Below, piece by piece: positions 1-9,709 of a stretch of 49,165 bases of DNA. Position 1 is the stretch's first letter, and each line of letters starts with the position of its first letter. The stretch covers positions 1 to 49,165 of the forward strand of contig JADGKB010000103.1 in assembly GCA_027604185.1 (NCBI GenBank), read 5' to 3'. The notes beneath the pieces are model-generated. The model saw only the letters and a list, made by a program, of their open reading frames with translations, had not been told where the DNA came from and made no database searches. Position numbers and translations under genes: made by a program. The stretch is from Boothiomyces macroporosus (Eukaryota > Chytridiomycota > Chytridiomycetes > Rhizophydiales > Terramycetaceae).

Positions 1-1125
1 TTAGAGCAAGAACATGGCAGTTACCAAGACAACAGCCATAGAAGTCAAAGAGTATCCAGCCTTCTTGAAAGCGCTGCTGGAGACGATAGAGCTGTAGGCA
101 CTGATAGCTTGGTTTTCGTCAACGCTGACACTTGGATCCCAGTAAACGGACTGGGTAAAGTATGGGATGGTTTGGACGAGCACCATCTTGGAGCACATGT
201 TGTCAATCATTTCATCTCTGCCAGAGACTTCGCCAGTGCCCCAGGCAAACTTTGATGGGATAGGCATGACGCCGTTGACAGTCATGTTGGCTGGCTGCCC
301 GTCGACAGTGAGGTTTCTGATCCACTGGAATTTCGCAGCGTTGTATGGGTCGGAAATGCTGGTGTTGGAGAACGTTGGGTTGGCGCTGGAGGTGAAGACT
401 CTGCTGGCCAACTGCCACGACGAGGATGTTGGTGGAGAGAGGGTATAGTTCATTTGGCCGATAACGTCAAAGTCGTATTTCAGGCCGGTTGGGCTGACGT
501 TGAACCCGCTGGAAGAGCTGTAGCTGTCAGAAGGAATCTCAACAGTCAAGTTGACTTTAGGACTGGTCTGGCCACGTGGAGACCCAACAGAGTTCAGGTA
601 GAGAGTAGGGATGTTCCTGGAGTTGTTGGTCCAAGTGACAGAGATGTCGCTCCAGTTCCAGTCCCCAAACATGTACTGGGTGCCGGTGGTGTTCCAGAAG
701 GTGCTCGAGTTGGCGTTGGTCTCGAACAGACCCATCATACGGGTCGCGAACGCAATGGCTGGAGTCTTGGTGCTGTTGAGTCTGCTTCCGTCGTGGTTCC
801 ACTCCAGACCCAATCTTGGCTCGTGCTTGACGTTGAAGCGGAGGGCTGTGGTTGCATTGTTGGTTGGGTTGAACGAGAACACAATGACCCTCTTGTCATC
901 GACCTTGACCCTGAGCGGTCTTCCGCTGGTGGAGTTGTAGATGGTGACGTCTTCGTTCAAGTCTTCATTGTCGGCTTCTGGGATTTCAAAGCTGCGGTAC
1001 GTTGAAGCGCTGAAGGAGCTGTCCATGTCGGCAGACTCGGTATCGTTTCTTGGATAGTCAGTTCCGTTGGTATCTTGGGCAGCAGCAGCAGCAACCAATA
1101 GCGCAGCAAGAGTTGCGAGCTTCAT
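1..1125 (-). CDS. Secreted GPI-anchored N-glycoprotein, unknown family
   Basis: Intronless gene of 374 aa; the stop occupies the first three bases of the window. I chose the ATG that begins MKLATLAALLVAAAAAQ because it opens directly into a signal peptide; an upstream in-frame ATG would bury it. About fourteen N-x-S/T sequons are spread through the chain, and the C-terminus is a small-residue stretch followed by a hydrophobic tail (SLTSMAVVLVTAMFLL), the layout of a GPI anchor signal. Likely a cell-surface or wall protein. I recognise no catalytic domain. Base composition is clearly more GC-rich than the neighbours, with many C/G-ending codons, which fits high expression or a different origin. 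Confident as a surface protein, not as to function. Confidence 0.85.
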   Translation of the reverse strand: MKLATLAALLVAAAAAQDTNGTDYPRNDTESADMDSSFSASTYRSFEIPEADNEDLNEDVTIYNSTSGRPLRVKVDDKRVIVFSFNPTNNATTALRFNVKHEPRLGLEWNHDGSRLNSTKTPAIAFATRMMGLFETNANSSTFWNTTGTQYMFGDWNWSDISVTWTNNSRNIPTLYLNSVGSPRGQTSPKVNLTVEIPSDSYSSSSGFNVSPTGLKYDFDVIGQMNYTLSPPTSSSWQLASRVFTSSANPTFSNTSISDPYNAAKFQWIRNLTVDGQPANMTVNGVMPIPSKFAWGTGEVSGRDEMIDNMCSKMVLVQTIPYFTQSVYWDPSVSVDENQAISAYSSIVSSSAFKKAGYSLTSMAVVLVTAMFLL

Positions 1126-1380
1126 TGCAAGTGAGTGTTTGCACTTTTGTCCGCCTTTTAAGCTATTGACTCCTATTGTTCTCAAAGTCATCTTTTTCCA
1201 TTGTTCCCAAAAATATCATTTTTTGTTTGTAAACAATAACTACCTAAAACTTGTTTTTTATACAAAAGCCTCAATTATTAATGATTGCATAATATAGATG
1301 GCAGGGTGCTTTAACATGCCAAGCCCTAAAGTGGATTTGTGGGAAAATCCACACGTAAGAAAGACTTTGGTCAAAAGGAT

Positions 1381-4300
1381 TTATTGATCTACTTTCTGGC
1401 AATAAGTTTGAGGGAATAGCCCAACTTTCGATCCATCCATTGTACATCCGTATGACTAGGTTAACTATGTTTACCCATCCATTGCCCATGTCATAATTGA
1501 GCAATACATAATTTTGTCCCTCAACCAAAGACAAATTCTCGTCTCCTCCAACATAGTCTGCGAGAGCGACCACAATCATATCTGGAGTAACTACGTTAAC
1601 GAATTTTACTAGTAATAGACTCTTGTTCTGGTTCAGGTTCAGGCTCTGCAACTGGCACTGGTTTTGGTGCTTCTCTTACCGGACTTGGTGGGGTTGGTGC
1701 TGCTTTGCTTACGTTTGTATTCGCGATAGGGCCTTTTCCTTGGTTTACAGTGTTCTTTTTTTGCAATGCTAATTTAAATGATATTTTACCTGCTTCCTGG
1801 TCCCTCTTCCATGGAGGAACACTTGAAGGAGATGTTGTAGACTCAGGCTGTGGATCTGCTCTCTTTTTCCATGCCGGTTCAGACTTTGGTTCTTCCAAAG
1901 TCTTTTTCTTCCAAGCAGGTTCAGTCTTTGGTTCATCAGTGGACTTTTTCTTCCAAGGTGGGTCATTGCTTGGTGCTGGAGTTGTATCCTTCTTTTTCCA
2001 GGGTGGGTCGTTGGCTGGAGTTGGAGTATTATCCTTCTTTTTCCAAGGCGGGTCATTAGATACAGGTTCTTCCTTCTTTTTCCATGTTCCAGACGTTAAA
2101 TCAGTGATAGACCCATTGGTGTCTAAATTAAGGAAAAGGAACCTTGGGTTTCTTGTCTCTTCTTTAAGCGGTTCTTTAGTTGATCTTGGAAATTGTTTTC
2201 GGAAGGTGCGGGGACTGGTTTCTTTTCAAAGGCAAATACAGGTTGAGCTCCTTCCCCTCCAGTAGTTTCCCTCTTCTTTAACTTTGCTTTTAATTGGTCT
2301 TGGAAGCTGGATTCGCCTGGAGTTGCTGGAGTTGCTGGAGTTGTAGCTTCTGGCGACTTTACCAAGCTTTCAACATCAACAGCTGGCTTCATGCTTTTCT
2401 CTAATGCCTTTTGCTTCAATTGTTCTTGCAAAGTCATTTCAGGCTTTTTGGTGGAAATCTTTGGTGGACCACTAAATTACACACACAGTACCTTGTGGCA
2501 GGTGATGACATTCTAAAATTAGCCATTGCTTACCCAGGCCTAAATTAAATGGGAAATACGGTGGTGGAGGTGGTGGGCCGCTCATTCTATCGTTAGATAT
2601 AATGTACCCAGGACTACGTTAACAACAATGTACGGTGGTGGAGGTGGTGGACCGCCAATCCTGAATATTAGTCAATCATTACCCGGGTCTATGTTAGTAT
2701 AAAAATACGGAGGAGGCGGTGGTGGAGGTCCAGATCTACTTTAGGTTTAGAATACCCAGTGTGGACAGGCATTGGTGGCATGCTTGGTCTAGATTAAGTC
2801 ATAATTACGGTGGAGGTGGTCCACCCATTGCAGGAGGTGGTCTACATTAGAAAAGACATTACGGTCTAGATTAAAATTGAAATACGGGGGTGGTGGACCG
2901 CCAGGACTACAATTAGTATCGCCATACCCTTTTCTATGGTTAAAAAGTATAATACGATGCTCTATTGGCATTTGTACTAGGTTAATTAGATGTTACGTTG
3001 GTGGAGCCATCGGACCAGGAGGACTAGATATTAGTTCAGTATACGGTCTATATTAACAAATAAATACGGTGGAACCCCTCCAACATTCCTAAAATTAATC
3101 AAAATTACAATGAGCTACAATTAATATTCGTGTACGAGGATCTGTTATTTTGAGCACTTGGATTAGTTCACATCTTACGGTGGCCTATATTAGTGTTATT
3201 TACGGAACAGGAGGGGCAGATGGTTTTGCTGCAACCATTGGTGAGGCCACAGGCTCTTCTTCTGCTCTCACTATTGTCATTTTTAGATTACATGTTTGTC
3301 GCTTATTGAGACGATTCTTTAGTTGGTCTTGCAAACTCATTCCTTCATCTTTTTGTTTGGTAGGAGAAGGTGGAGCAGGAGAAGCTGGAGATTCTTGACC
3401 TTCTTCTGCCTTTTGCTTCTGTGCCAATCTGAATTTCAACTGATCTTGGAAACTCATTCCAGCAGGTACAGCTGCTTTTGGGGTAGGTTTAGGTGCTTCT
3501 TCTATGTTAATATCTAGTTTTATGGCTGGCTACCTTTTTCAGCTCTTGCTTGGACCCTATTCTTCAATTGATCTTGGAAACTCATAGCTGCCTTTGGAGC
3601 AGCTTTTGGCGTAGAGGCAACAGGACTAAGTTAGACCATATCATACGGTGGTGGAGGTGCTCCCATACTAGTATTAAATATGAGATTACCCAGGACTAGG
3701 TTAATGAGAATGTACGGTGGTCTAAATTAGAGGGATAGTACGGTCTAGGTTAGGGGTATCGTACGGTCTAAAGTCAATTAGTAATTACGGTGGTCCGCCT
3801 CCCATAGAAGGTCTATATTAAGTTAGAGTTACGGTCTATTGTTAGAAATTTCTTACGGTCTATGGTTAGTTTAAATAATACGGGCTATGGTTTAATAAAA
3901 GATACGGTGGAGGTCCGCCAGCAGATGGACTATATTAGCAAATTTCATACGGTCTATCATTAGATGAGCAGTACGGTCTACGATTAATTTCAAATACGGT
4001 GGAGGAGGCCCACCCATCGAAGGACTACAATTAGTTTAGGTTTACGGTCTATTGTGAAACAAAGAATACGGTCTACATTAATAGAATCGTACGGAGGTAC
4101 AATGCCAGCTGAAGGGCTATTGTAAATAAAAACTTACGGCCTAGAGTAAGAATAGAGCGGTACGGTCTAGGTTAGCCTTGATATACGGGCTGTCGTTAGT
4201 TTATCATTACGGTGGTGGTCCAGCACCTGCAGGTCTACAATCAGAAAATAAATTACGGAGGAGGTGGTGGAGGTACACCTTTTCCAGGTGGTGCAGGAGG

Positions 4301-5295
4301 TCTATCATAAATTAAAAGAAACTTTGGAGGAGATGATAAGGTATTTCTAGGTAAAAACTGATATACTTTCCAGGCGGTGGTGGGATACTGGTAACTTTTA
4401 CTCTTTCAGTTTCAACAGATTTTAATTTAAATGTACCATTTTTCGCTTCATCAATAACATAATTACCTTCTGGAACTGCAGAGCTTCGATCCAGTCTCGC
4501 TGCCATTCCGGAAATTCTCTTTGCTGCTTGAGCCATCCCCAATGCAGCCGATGCTCTAATTGACGTGGCAAAGGCTTTCATTTCTTTCTTTAATTCTCGT
4601 TTACTGTTTTCTATGTCAATAGTAGGAACCTTTTTCTAGGGTTAAAACAATCTACCTTTGGTCATTTCTGGAATAGCAGTTGGAGAAGATAATTTATCCT
4701 CAGAACCAACTCTGGTGTATTCGCTCAAAGTGTTCAACTTTGGTTTGATACTGCTGATTCCAGTCTTTGGCTGAATTCCGATTCCTGAAGTGGCATCCAG
4801 ATCAATCTTGAAATCTGCCTTCTTTTCATAGACAGTAGGAGGTGCTACGTTACAATTATAATACCTCCTGTTCGCACCAACTTTCTGACTCTTTTATACT
4901 CAGATTTATCTGTCGGGAATCCTAATTGTTCTACTCCCAACTTTTTATCAATAAAATTCAATTTCTTGTTAACATGCGAGTACTTGATTGAGCGCTTCAA
5001 TCTGATTTACTTGTCTGTTGACAGATATTGCTTGGGAATCCCAAATGTCTTCCATCAAGTTGGAAACTTTAATCAGATTCCCAGTGAGATTGTTGATGGA
5101 TTCCAAGCACTTTTTTTGATAGTTGACCAGGTTCTCATTTGGTTTCTTTTCATACAGCATCTTTTTGATTTCCTGTTGACTTTGATAAATGGTTTCGCTT
5201 TCAGTCGCTTGAGACTGAAATTGCGATGCGATTTGGGCTAGTTTTTCCAGTTCATCCTTTAATCTAGACACTGGGTCTGTAACTAACTCGGTCAT
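1381..5295 (-). CDS. Abi-like WAVE-complex protein: coiled coil, two polyproline arrays, DQLK repeats, WKKK repeats, SH3
   Basis: Removing 53 introns of 19-23 nt gives exactly 942 codons (941 aa). The N-terminal ~150 residues are a coiled coil ending in a conserved-looking segment (SEYKRVRKLVRTG, then APPTVYEKK) like the Abi helical region. Next come a first proline tract (3626..4366), three repeats of S(F/L)QDQLKxR, a second proline tract (2472..3203), three more such repeats, six or seven WKKK/WKKR/WKRD repeats, and a C-terminal SH3 domain (ALADYVGGDENLSLVEGQ ... GWSYGC ... VGLFPQTYCQ). Abi proteins link WAVE to actin regulators and bind partners through PRD and SH3. The repeats resemble short actin-binding (WH2-like) helices, but that is inference. 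Introns outside the arrays: 4965..4983, 4845..4864, 4636..4655, 4611..4629, 3502 or 3514..3533, 3271..3291, 2123..2142, 1769..1789, 1591..1609, 1456..1474. Abi identity is by layout and remote similarity. Confidence 0.8.
2472..3203 (-). repeat. Micro-intron/microexon array B (second Abi-like polyproline tract)
   Basis: Twenty predicted introns of 19-22 nt, all phase 2: 3185..3203, 3157..3178, 3115..3135, 3089..3108, 3048..3067, 3024..3044, 2977..2996, 2934..2955, 2907..2927, 2866..2885, 2842..2862, 2789..2808, 2736..2755, 2689..2708, 2661..2682, 2614..2633, 2587..2607, 2540..2559, 2513..2533, 2472..2491. Exons are mostly 21-33 nt, with 6-nt exons (GCCACC, CTCATT, AAAAGG, ACCCGG, TCCTGG, GCCTGG) and two triplets (ACC at 3045..3047 and 2863..2865). 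The spliced peptide alternates PPPPP runs with GMSGP/GIGGP-like linkers. It is less triplet-rich than array A or the formin array and may be an older or intermediate state. Confidence 0.88.
3626..4366 (-). repeat. Micro-intron/microexon array A (Abi-like polyproline tract)
   Basis: Twenty-three predicted introns of 20-23 nt in 741 nt: 4347..4366, 4302..4322, 4235..4256, 4190..4210, 4167..4186, 4141..4163, 4117..4137, 4073..4092, 4049..4069, 4025..4045, 3978..3997, 3954..3974, 3930..3950, 3885..3905, 3860..3881, 3836..3856, 3813..3832, 3768..3788, 3745..3764, 3722..3741, 3696..3715, 3668..3689, 3626..3646. Twelve exons between them are single triplets (ACC, CCC or GCC) and two are 6 nt (ACCACC, TCCTGG); the rest are 21-45 nt and encode PPxxGGPPPP-type peptides. 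All introns are phase 2. Intron interiors differ, while the 5' GT(A), the TAAC/TAAT-like branch site and the 3' AG are kept, as expected for splicing rather than a simple satellite. Confidence 0.9.
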
Positions 5296-5367
5296 TTTGA
5301 AGAGAGTATTTTACGCGTCTTGTTTGCATATATCCCTTTTCAAAGCATAAAAAGGTTATTAGATTTA

Positions 5368-6469
5368 TTATAGTGATGCCAGGTACTTTCTGAACAGTTT
5401 CTCCCTCTCAACCGGTGATTTCACAGCTGTAAACCAACTCTCTTTTTCAATTTTGATTCTAGTCTATATTAGAGAAAATCACCTCTGTCCATGTGGTATC
5501 TTTGGTTATGTATGCCAGCTTTCGCAACTGTTCTATGAACAATTCTCCATTTCCTAATATTAAAAACCCCATACTCTGCTGTTCTGCTTCCCTCAACCTC
5601 CTGATATGCTCTTGAAACAGTTGCTGGCGTTCTAGAGGACTGCTGAACTTTATGAATTTGGAATCTCGCTTGAACTTTCTGGAAAAATCTTCATACCTAG
5701 TTCTAACACTCACATGTTGATCTAACAATTCTTGGAACCCAGACTTTGAATCATGAACTTTGTTTTGCTTTTCCAATTGTATTTCTTTTGATCTAATCGC
5801 ACAGTACTGTTCATACAATGATTTGCGCTCCTTGTTTGATTTTAAAGCTATAAATCGAGGATCTTTTGACAGTTTTTCTTCCTCCATGTTCCAAGTAGAG
5901 AATGGAGAGGCATTCAAATCCCGTAGCATCTGATTAAAATCAGAAACAATTTCTTCGTGAGGTTTATCCGGCTCTTCTGGGATAGGATCCGCCTCTACCT
6001 CAGGAATACTTTCAGGCTCCACTGGTACCTCCTCTTGCACCTGATTTTCCAGTACCTCCTCTTGCACCTGATTTTCCACGACTAAATCATACTGTGTTGG
6101 AAATTGTTCGATATTCTGATTACTATTACCTTGGTCTTGATATTCTGGTTCGTCCTCTGACATTTCTTCATCCATTCCATCATTCAACAACTCCCCAACC
6201 AAATTAATAATATCATCCGGAATATCCCACGACACTTGCTTTGTTGCTTGATTGTAAAAAAATTCATGATCCTTGTTGGTCAGAATTATATTCCAATCGC
6301 TGTCTGGTATTTTCCGCATTTTAATTGGTTTTTCCTTCAATGGCGGTGGTTTTGGCGGCATATATTCCGCAGGTCTCTCCCAAGTGCTTTCATTTGTTAG
6401 AGAGTTGAAGAAATATTGTTTTCCGTCTGGGGTGTATTGGACACTCCAAGCGAGATTTATTTTTTCCAT
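5368..6469 (-). CDS. TCERG1-like WW/FF-domain transcription-splicing factor
   Basis: 360 aa after removing one 19-nt intron (5464..5482) that restores the last FF domain. Two WW domains lie at the N-terminus (SVQYTPDGKQYFFNSLTNES followed by TWERP; then NKDHEFFYNQATKQVSWDIP). An acidic, glutamine-rich linker contains a direct repeat of ENQVQEEV, and three FF domains follow; the first (FNQMLRDLNASPFSTW ... DPRFIAL ... ERKSLYEQY) is closest to FF1 of TCERG1/CA150. WW domains of this family bind proline-rich splicing factors and FF domains bind phosphorylated RNA polymerase II tails. Prp40 is the alternative, but spacing and FF1 favour TCERG1. An in-frame ATG at 6496 is another possible start. 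The Abi-like gene starts 72 nt beyond the stop. Confidence 0.85.
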
Positions 6470-6667
6470 GTCAAAGTTGTGATCTCTGAATCCCATACAT
6501 ATTGGCGATTCCGAACAACCTTGACAGAGCAAACTGACCCTGCAGAAGACTAAGGCGATCAAGTTTGCCCTTGGACAGATATGGGGCCGACATTAAGTTT
6601 ATTGAAAGAATATTCGGTAGCTAGAAAGTAAAAGCAAGAGACTTTTGATAAAAACAGATATTTAATT

Positions 6668-8094
6668 TTAGCTTTTTTGGTTCTATGGTCAATTAAATAT
6701 TACGTCGTGGGTAAATTTGCGGACAATAGTCTTTAGGATCACACTGATTAGCGCAAAGGTGGCAGCAGCAGTAGCGCAAACAATCTACCATTAATTGAGC
6801 ATTACCATAGTAAATGCGGCTCTTGACATTCCAAAGTAAGATGGCGAGGATTGTGTCAGCGTTAACCCTTGAGGAGCTTGAACTGGCACGCTTAGGAATG
6901 TCTTGCTATATGCTACAGTAAGTTCCAATGCATTGATTTGTGAATGGACCGAATAATTCTGTCCTGATCCAGCTTGCCAGTTGTTGGCACAATTGTAATT
7001 TGAATCACAAATATTGAGCATTGCAGCAAACGAGCTTTGAAGTGCGGTTTTGATTGTGCTTTGGACTGACGCATCATTGGTGTATTCATAAAGATAGCCA
7101 AGCATGCGAATATATACTCCTTTTGGACTGACTTGATTAACTGGACAATTAGGCTCGCAGTTTGTATCCACAATAACAGAACTGTTTGTTAAAAATGTTT
7201 GAAACGAAGCTTTTGCAACGTTGTTTGCCGCCAAAAGATAGCTTTGATCCTGTGTAAATGCATATGTAAATGTTAAAGCCCCAATTAGCATTCCAGATTG
7301 GTAAGAGAGTTCATTGCTATTAATAGTGCAATTCTTGTCGCAATGGATACCGTCCAACACTCTGAAATCGCTAGTAAATAAACCTGTTTGGTTCATCCAA
7401 GAATATATCTGGTTGCCATTGTCAATATACTTTGACTGTCCAGTTGCGATGGCAAGTTTTGCACCCACAAGCATTTCTTCAGTATTCGTAATAGATGATT
7501 TATAGCCGGCGTATTTTATATTGGATCGATCTCTTGACCACCAAATACCACCGCTACAGGTTGGATCCCATTGACCCCACGCTTGGTCATATGTAGTTTG
7601 TGTTAGAGCCTGGAATGAAACACCGCCTGGGATTACTGTATTTCCTCCATAAATCTCACCACCAGTTGCACAGGCGATTGCCCACCACAAGATACTAGGT
7701 TAGCTTGGATTTACTCATCATTCCATCGTCCTCCGATCGTTTCTGACACTGTAGAAGACACACCCAAGAAAGAACCAGTAGTTCCTGCTCCTGCTAGCTG
7801 TATCGCGTTTGATATTTTATCAATATAGCTGTTATCACCACTAACTTTAACGTATTCCAACATGGCGCCCCCTAAATAAACACGATATTACACATTATGC
7901 CTCCCTATTGTTATTTATCACTTACCTCATACCACATCAAGTTTTTTGCGGTTTGTCCTCCAATATAGTAAGACATTAGTTGCTTGGCTACATTTTGAGT
8001 ATACTGCTGCACTGCATCTGTATTAACGATGATTACTTTGGTTAGTCAGATCTACAGCCGTAGCTGCGGCAAGAGATGCTAGTAGTAGTTGCAT
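6668..8094 (-). CDS. GH76 alpha-1,6-mannanase-like (DFG5/DCW1 family), membrane-tailed
   Basis: 434 aa after splicing. Signal peptide MQLLLASLAAATAV. GH76 features include WYEGGIMWGAMLEY, the catalytic Asp pair in GGRWNDDILWW, CSGGIWWSRD and VSPKGVYIRMLGYLYEYT. Introns: 8018..8036, 7905..7925, 7872..7891, 7695..7714, 6785..6805 and possibly 6683..6703; that last choice changes only the final four residues and puts the stop at 6668 or 6689. Between introns 2 and 3 lies a 13-nt exon (7892..7904) that restores GGIMW exactly as in the neighbouring paralog. The C-terminus ends in a hydrophobic segment (ATAAATFALISVILKTIV) with a short basic tail, so the enzyme is probably membrane-anchored. Family members are proposed to process or cross-link GPI-anchored wall proteins. 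Confidence 0.9.
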
Positions 8095-8214
8095 TTAAAA
8101 ACAGAAATTAATTTTTGGCATTTATGCATTTCCCTATATTAAAAATAGAAAAACTTAATGTCTGTGCGCGTTTTAATACTATTTGATGGATTGTATAAAT
8201 AGTGAAAAGCACCT

Positions 8215-9373
8215 TTATTGAAACGTTTTGGAATAGGCGACCATTAGTTCGACCGCGTTGATTTGCAATGTAGGTGAAGGCATTTGGAAACCACCCTGAA
8301 TCCAATTATTCCCACATTGGTTCAAATTGCTGCATACTTTAAGCATTGCCGAGACAGAGTTCCTTAGTGAAGCTTTAATGATATTTTTAACCAGAGAGTT
8401 GCTAGTGTGCTGGTATAGCACGCCCATCGCGTGGATGTATATACCTTTTGGGCTAACATACTGAACGTTGCATTTGGGCTCGCAACTATCGTATACGATA
8501 AACGTACCTTTGTGCATGAATATCGTGGTTGATTTTAGAAACAGCTTTTCTGCCAGAGTCAAGAATGCCTTGTCTTGAGAGTACATGTAAGAATAACTTA
8601 GTGCCCCTATAAGCTCGCCCACTTGATACGATAGTTCCTTTTGATAGTACACGGCACAGTTTTGCTTGGTTAAAACTCCATCATATACGTGGTGATCTGG
8701 GGTTACCAACTTGATGTACTGCATCCATTTCAATATCGAATAGTTGTTGTTCAAATATGAATTGGAATTAGTGATTTTGTACAGCTGTGCTCCAAGGTAT
8801 ATTTGTTGCGAGTTTGCAATTGCTGATTTGTATCTATATTTAACCCTTAGTTACGCTGATTCTCTGTTATCTCCTTGATCTCTATACCACCAGATTCCAC
8901 CTCTGCATACCGTGTTCCAGTCTTTCCATACTAATTCGTAATATTTTTGAGCCGTTATAGTCAAATCTGATGCGACTTTTGGGTTGTTGTGAGCTTTCAA
9001 TGCTGCTTCCGCAGTAGCAATCGCAACCCAAAGGACATCATCATTGTATTTGCGCACAATTTGACCAGAAACAACATCTTTTCCTTGCCATACGGTATTT
9101 AGAGTGGATGAAGCCAACAGCGCATTATATATTGTAGTGTCGTATTGATGATCACCCGTTGTTTTACTGTATTCCAAGACAGCATTCCACATGATACCTC
9201 CCTGATACCATTTAAGTCCGCTGGCTGTTTGGCCCGAGATATAGTATGACATCAAGTTTGCAGTAACTTCTTTTGTGAATGCCAATACGCTGGCTTTGTT
9301 AATAAGAATTACCATGGCTATTCACATCTACATGTGGAATCGCTGTTACAAAGTGAAATAGCACCATCAACAT
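8215..9373 (-). CDS. GH76 paralog, soluble secreted form
   Basis: 372 aa; tandem paralog of the preceding gene. Signal peptide MLMVLFHFVTAIPHV. Conserved family segments are WYQGGIMWNAVLEYSKTTGD, the catalytic pair in YNDDVLWVAIATAEAALK, CRGGIWWYRD, and VSPKGIYIHAMGVLYQHT near the C-terminal third. Two introns, 9294..9312 (19 nt) and 8834..8854 (21 nt), join the three reading blocks in frame. It ends right after VAYSKTF, so unlike its neighbour it has no C-terminal membrane segment. Likely secreted and acting on wall or prey/host glycans. Introns are at different positions from the paralog, so intron turnover followed duplication. Confidence 0.88.
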
Positions 9374-9709
9374 TATTTTAATCAGAAATAAGAAAGTGTC
9401 TTTTATATATTCGGTCAAACTCCGCTATCTAAGGGCTCAACACTTGGACGCGTTGATCAATAAGAATGGGAAATTAAGAATGCTTGTAATCTACCATAAA
9501 TGGTTACTAATATTATGCGCTATATACATGCGGAGATTAATGATCGCTAGTTTAATATCAGCCCATAATCAAGGATGTGAGAACTGAGTTTAGAGCTATG
9601 TTTTATCTTGAGCCCTGACTTGTGTTCACTCAAAAAAAGATCTAATCGCTTGTTTGCACGAAATACTAGATTGAAACACTTTGTTCAGCATTTGATAATT
9701 TACACTGCT
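9374..9709 (-). other. Intergenic stretch, nothing recognised
   Basis: About 336 nt between the upstream end of the GH76 gene and the 3' end of the DNAJC8 gene, AT-rich. I see no conserved reading frame, RNA gene or repeat. It must hold the GH76 promoter and the DNAJC8 3' region. Confidence 0.5.

Noticed and set aside
3150..3398. Plus-strand ORFs inside the Abi-like locus
   Set aside because: Antisense shadows of the proline-coding exons, with no start context or recognisable domain.
2472..4366. Decayed non-coding spacer or pseudogene between two halves of a gene
   Set aside because: Forty-three introns can be removed without a single frame error and the result is a coherent proline-rich protein with intact SH3 and coiled-coil ends.
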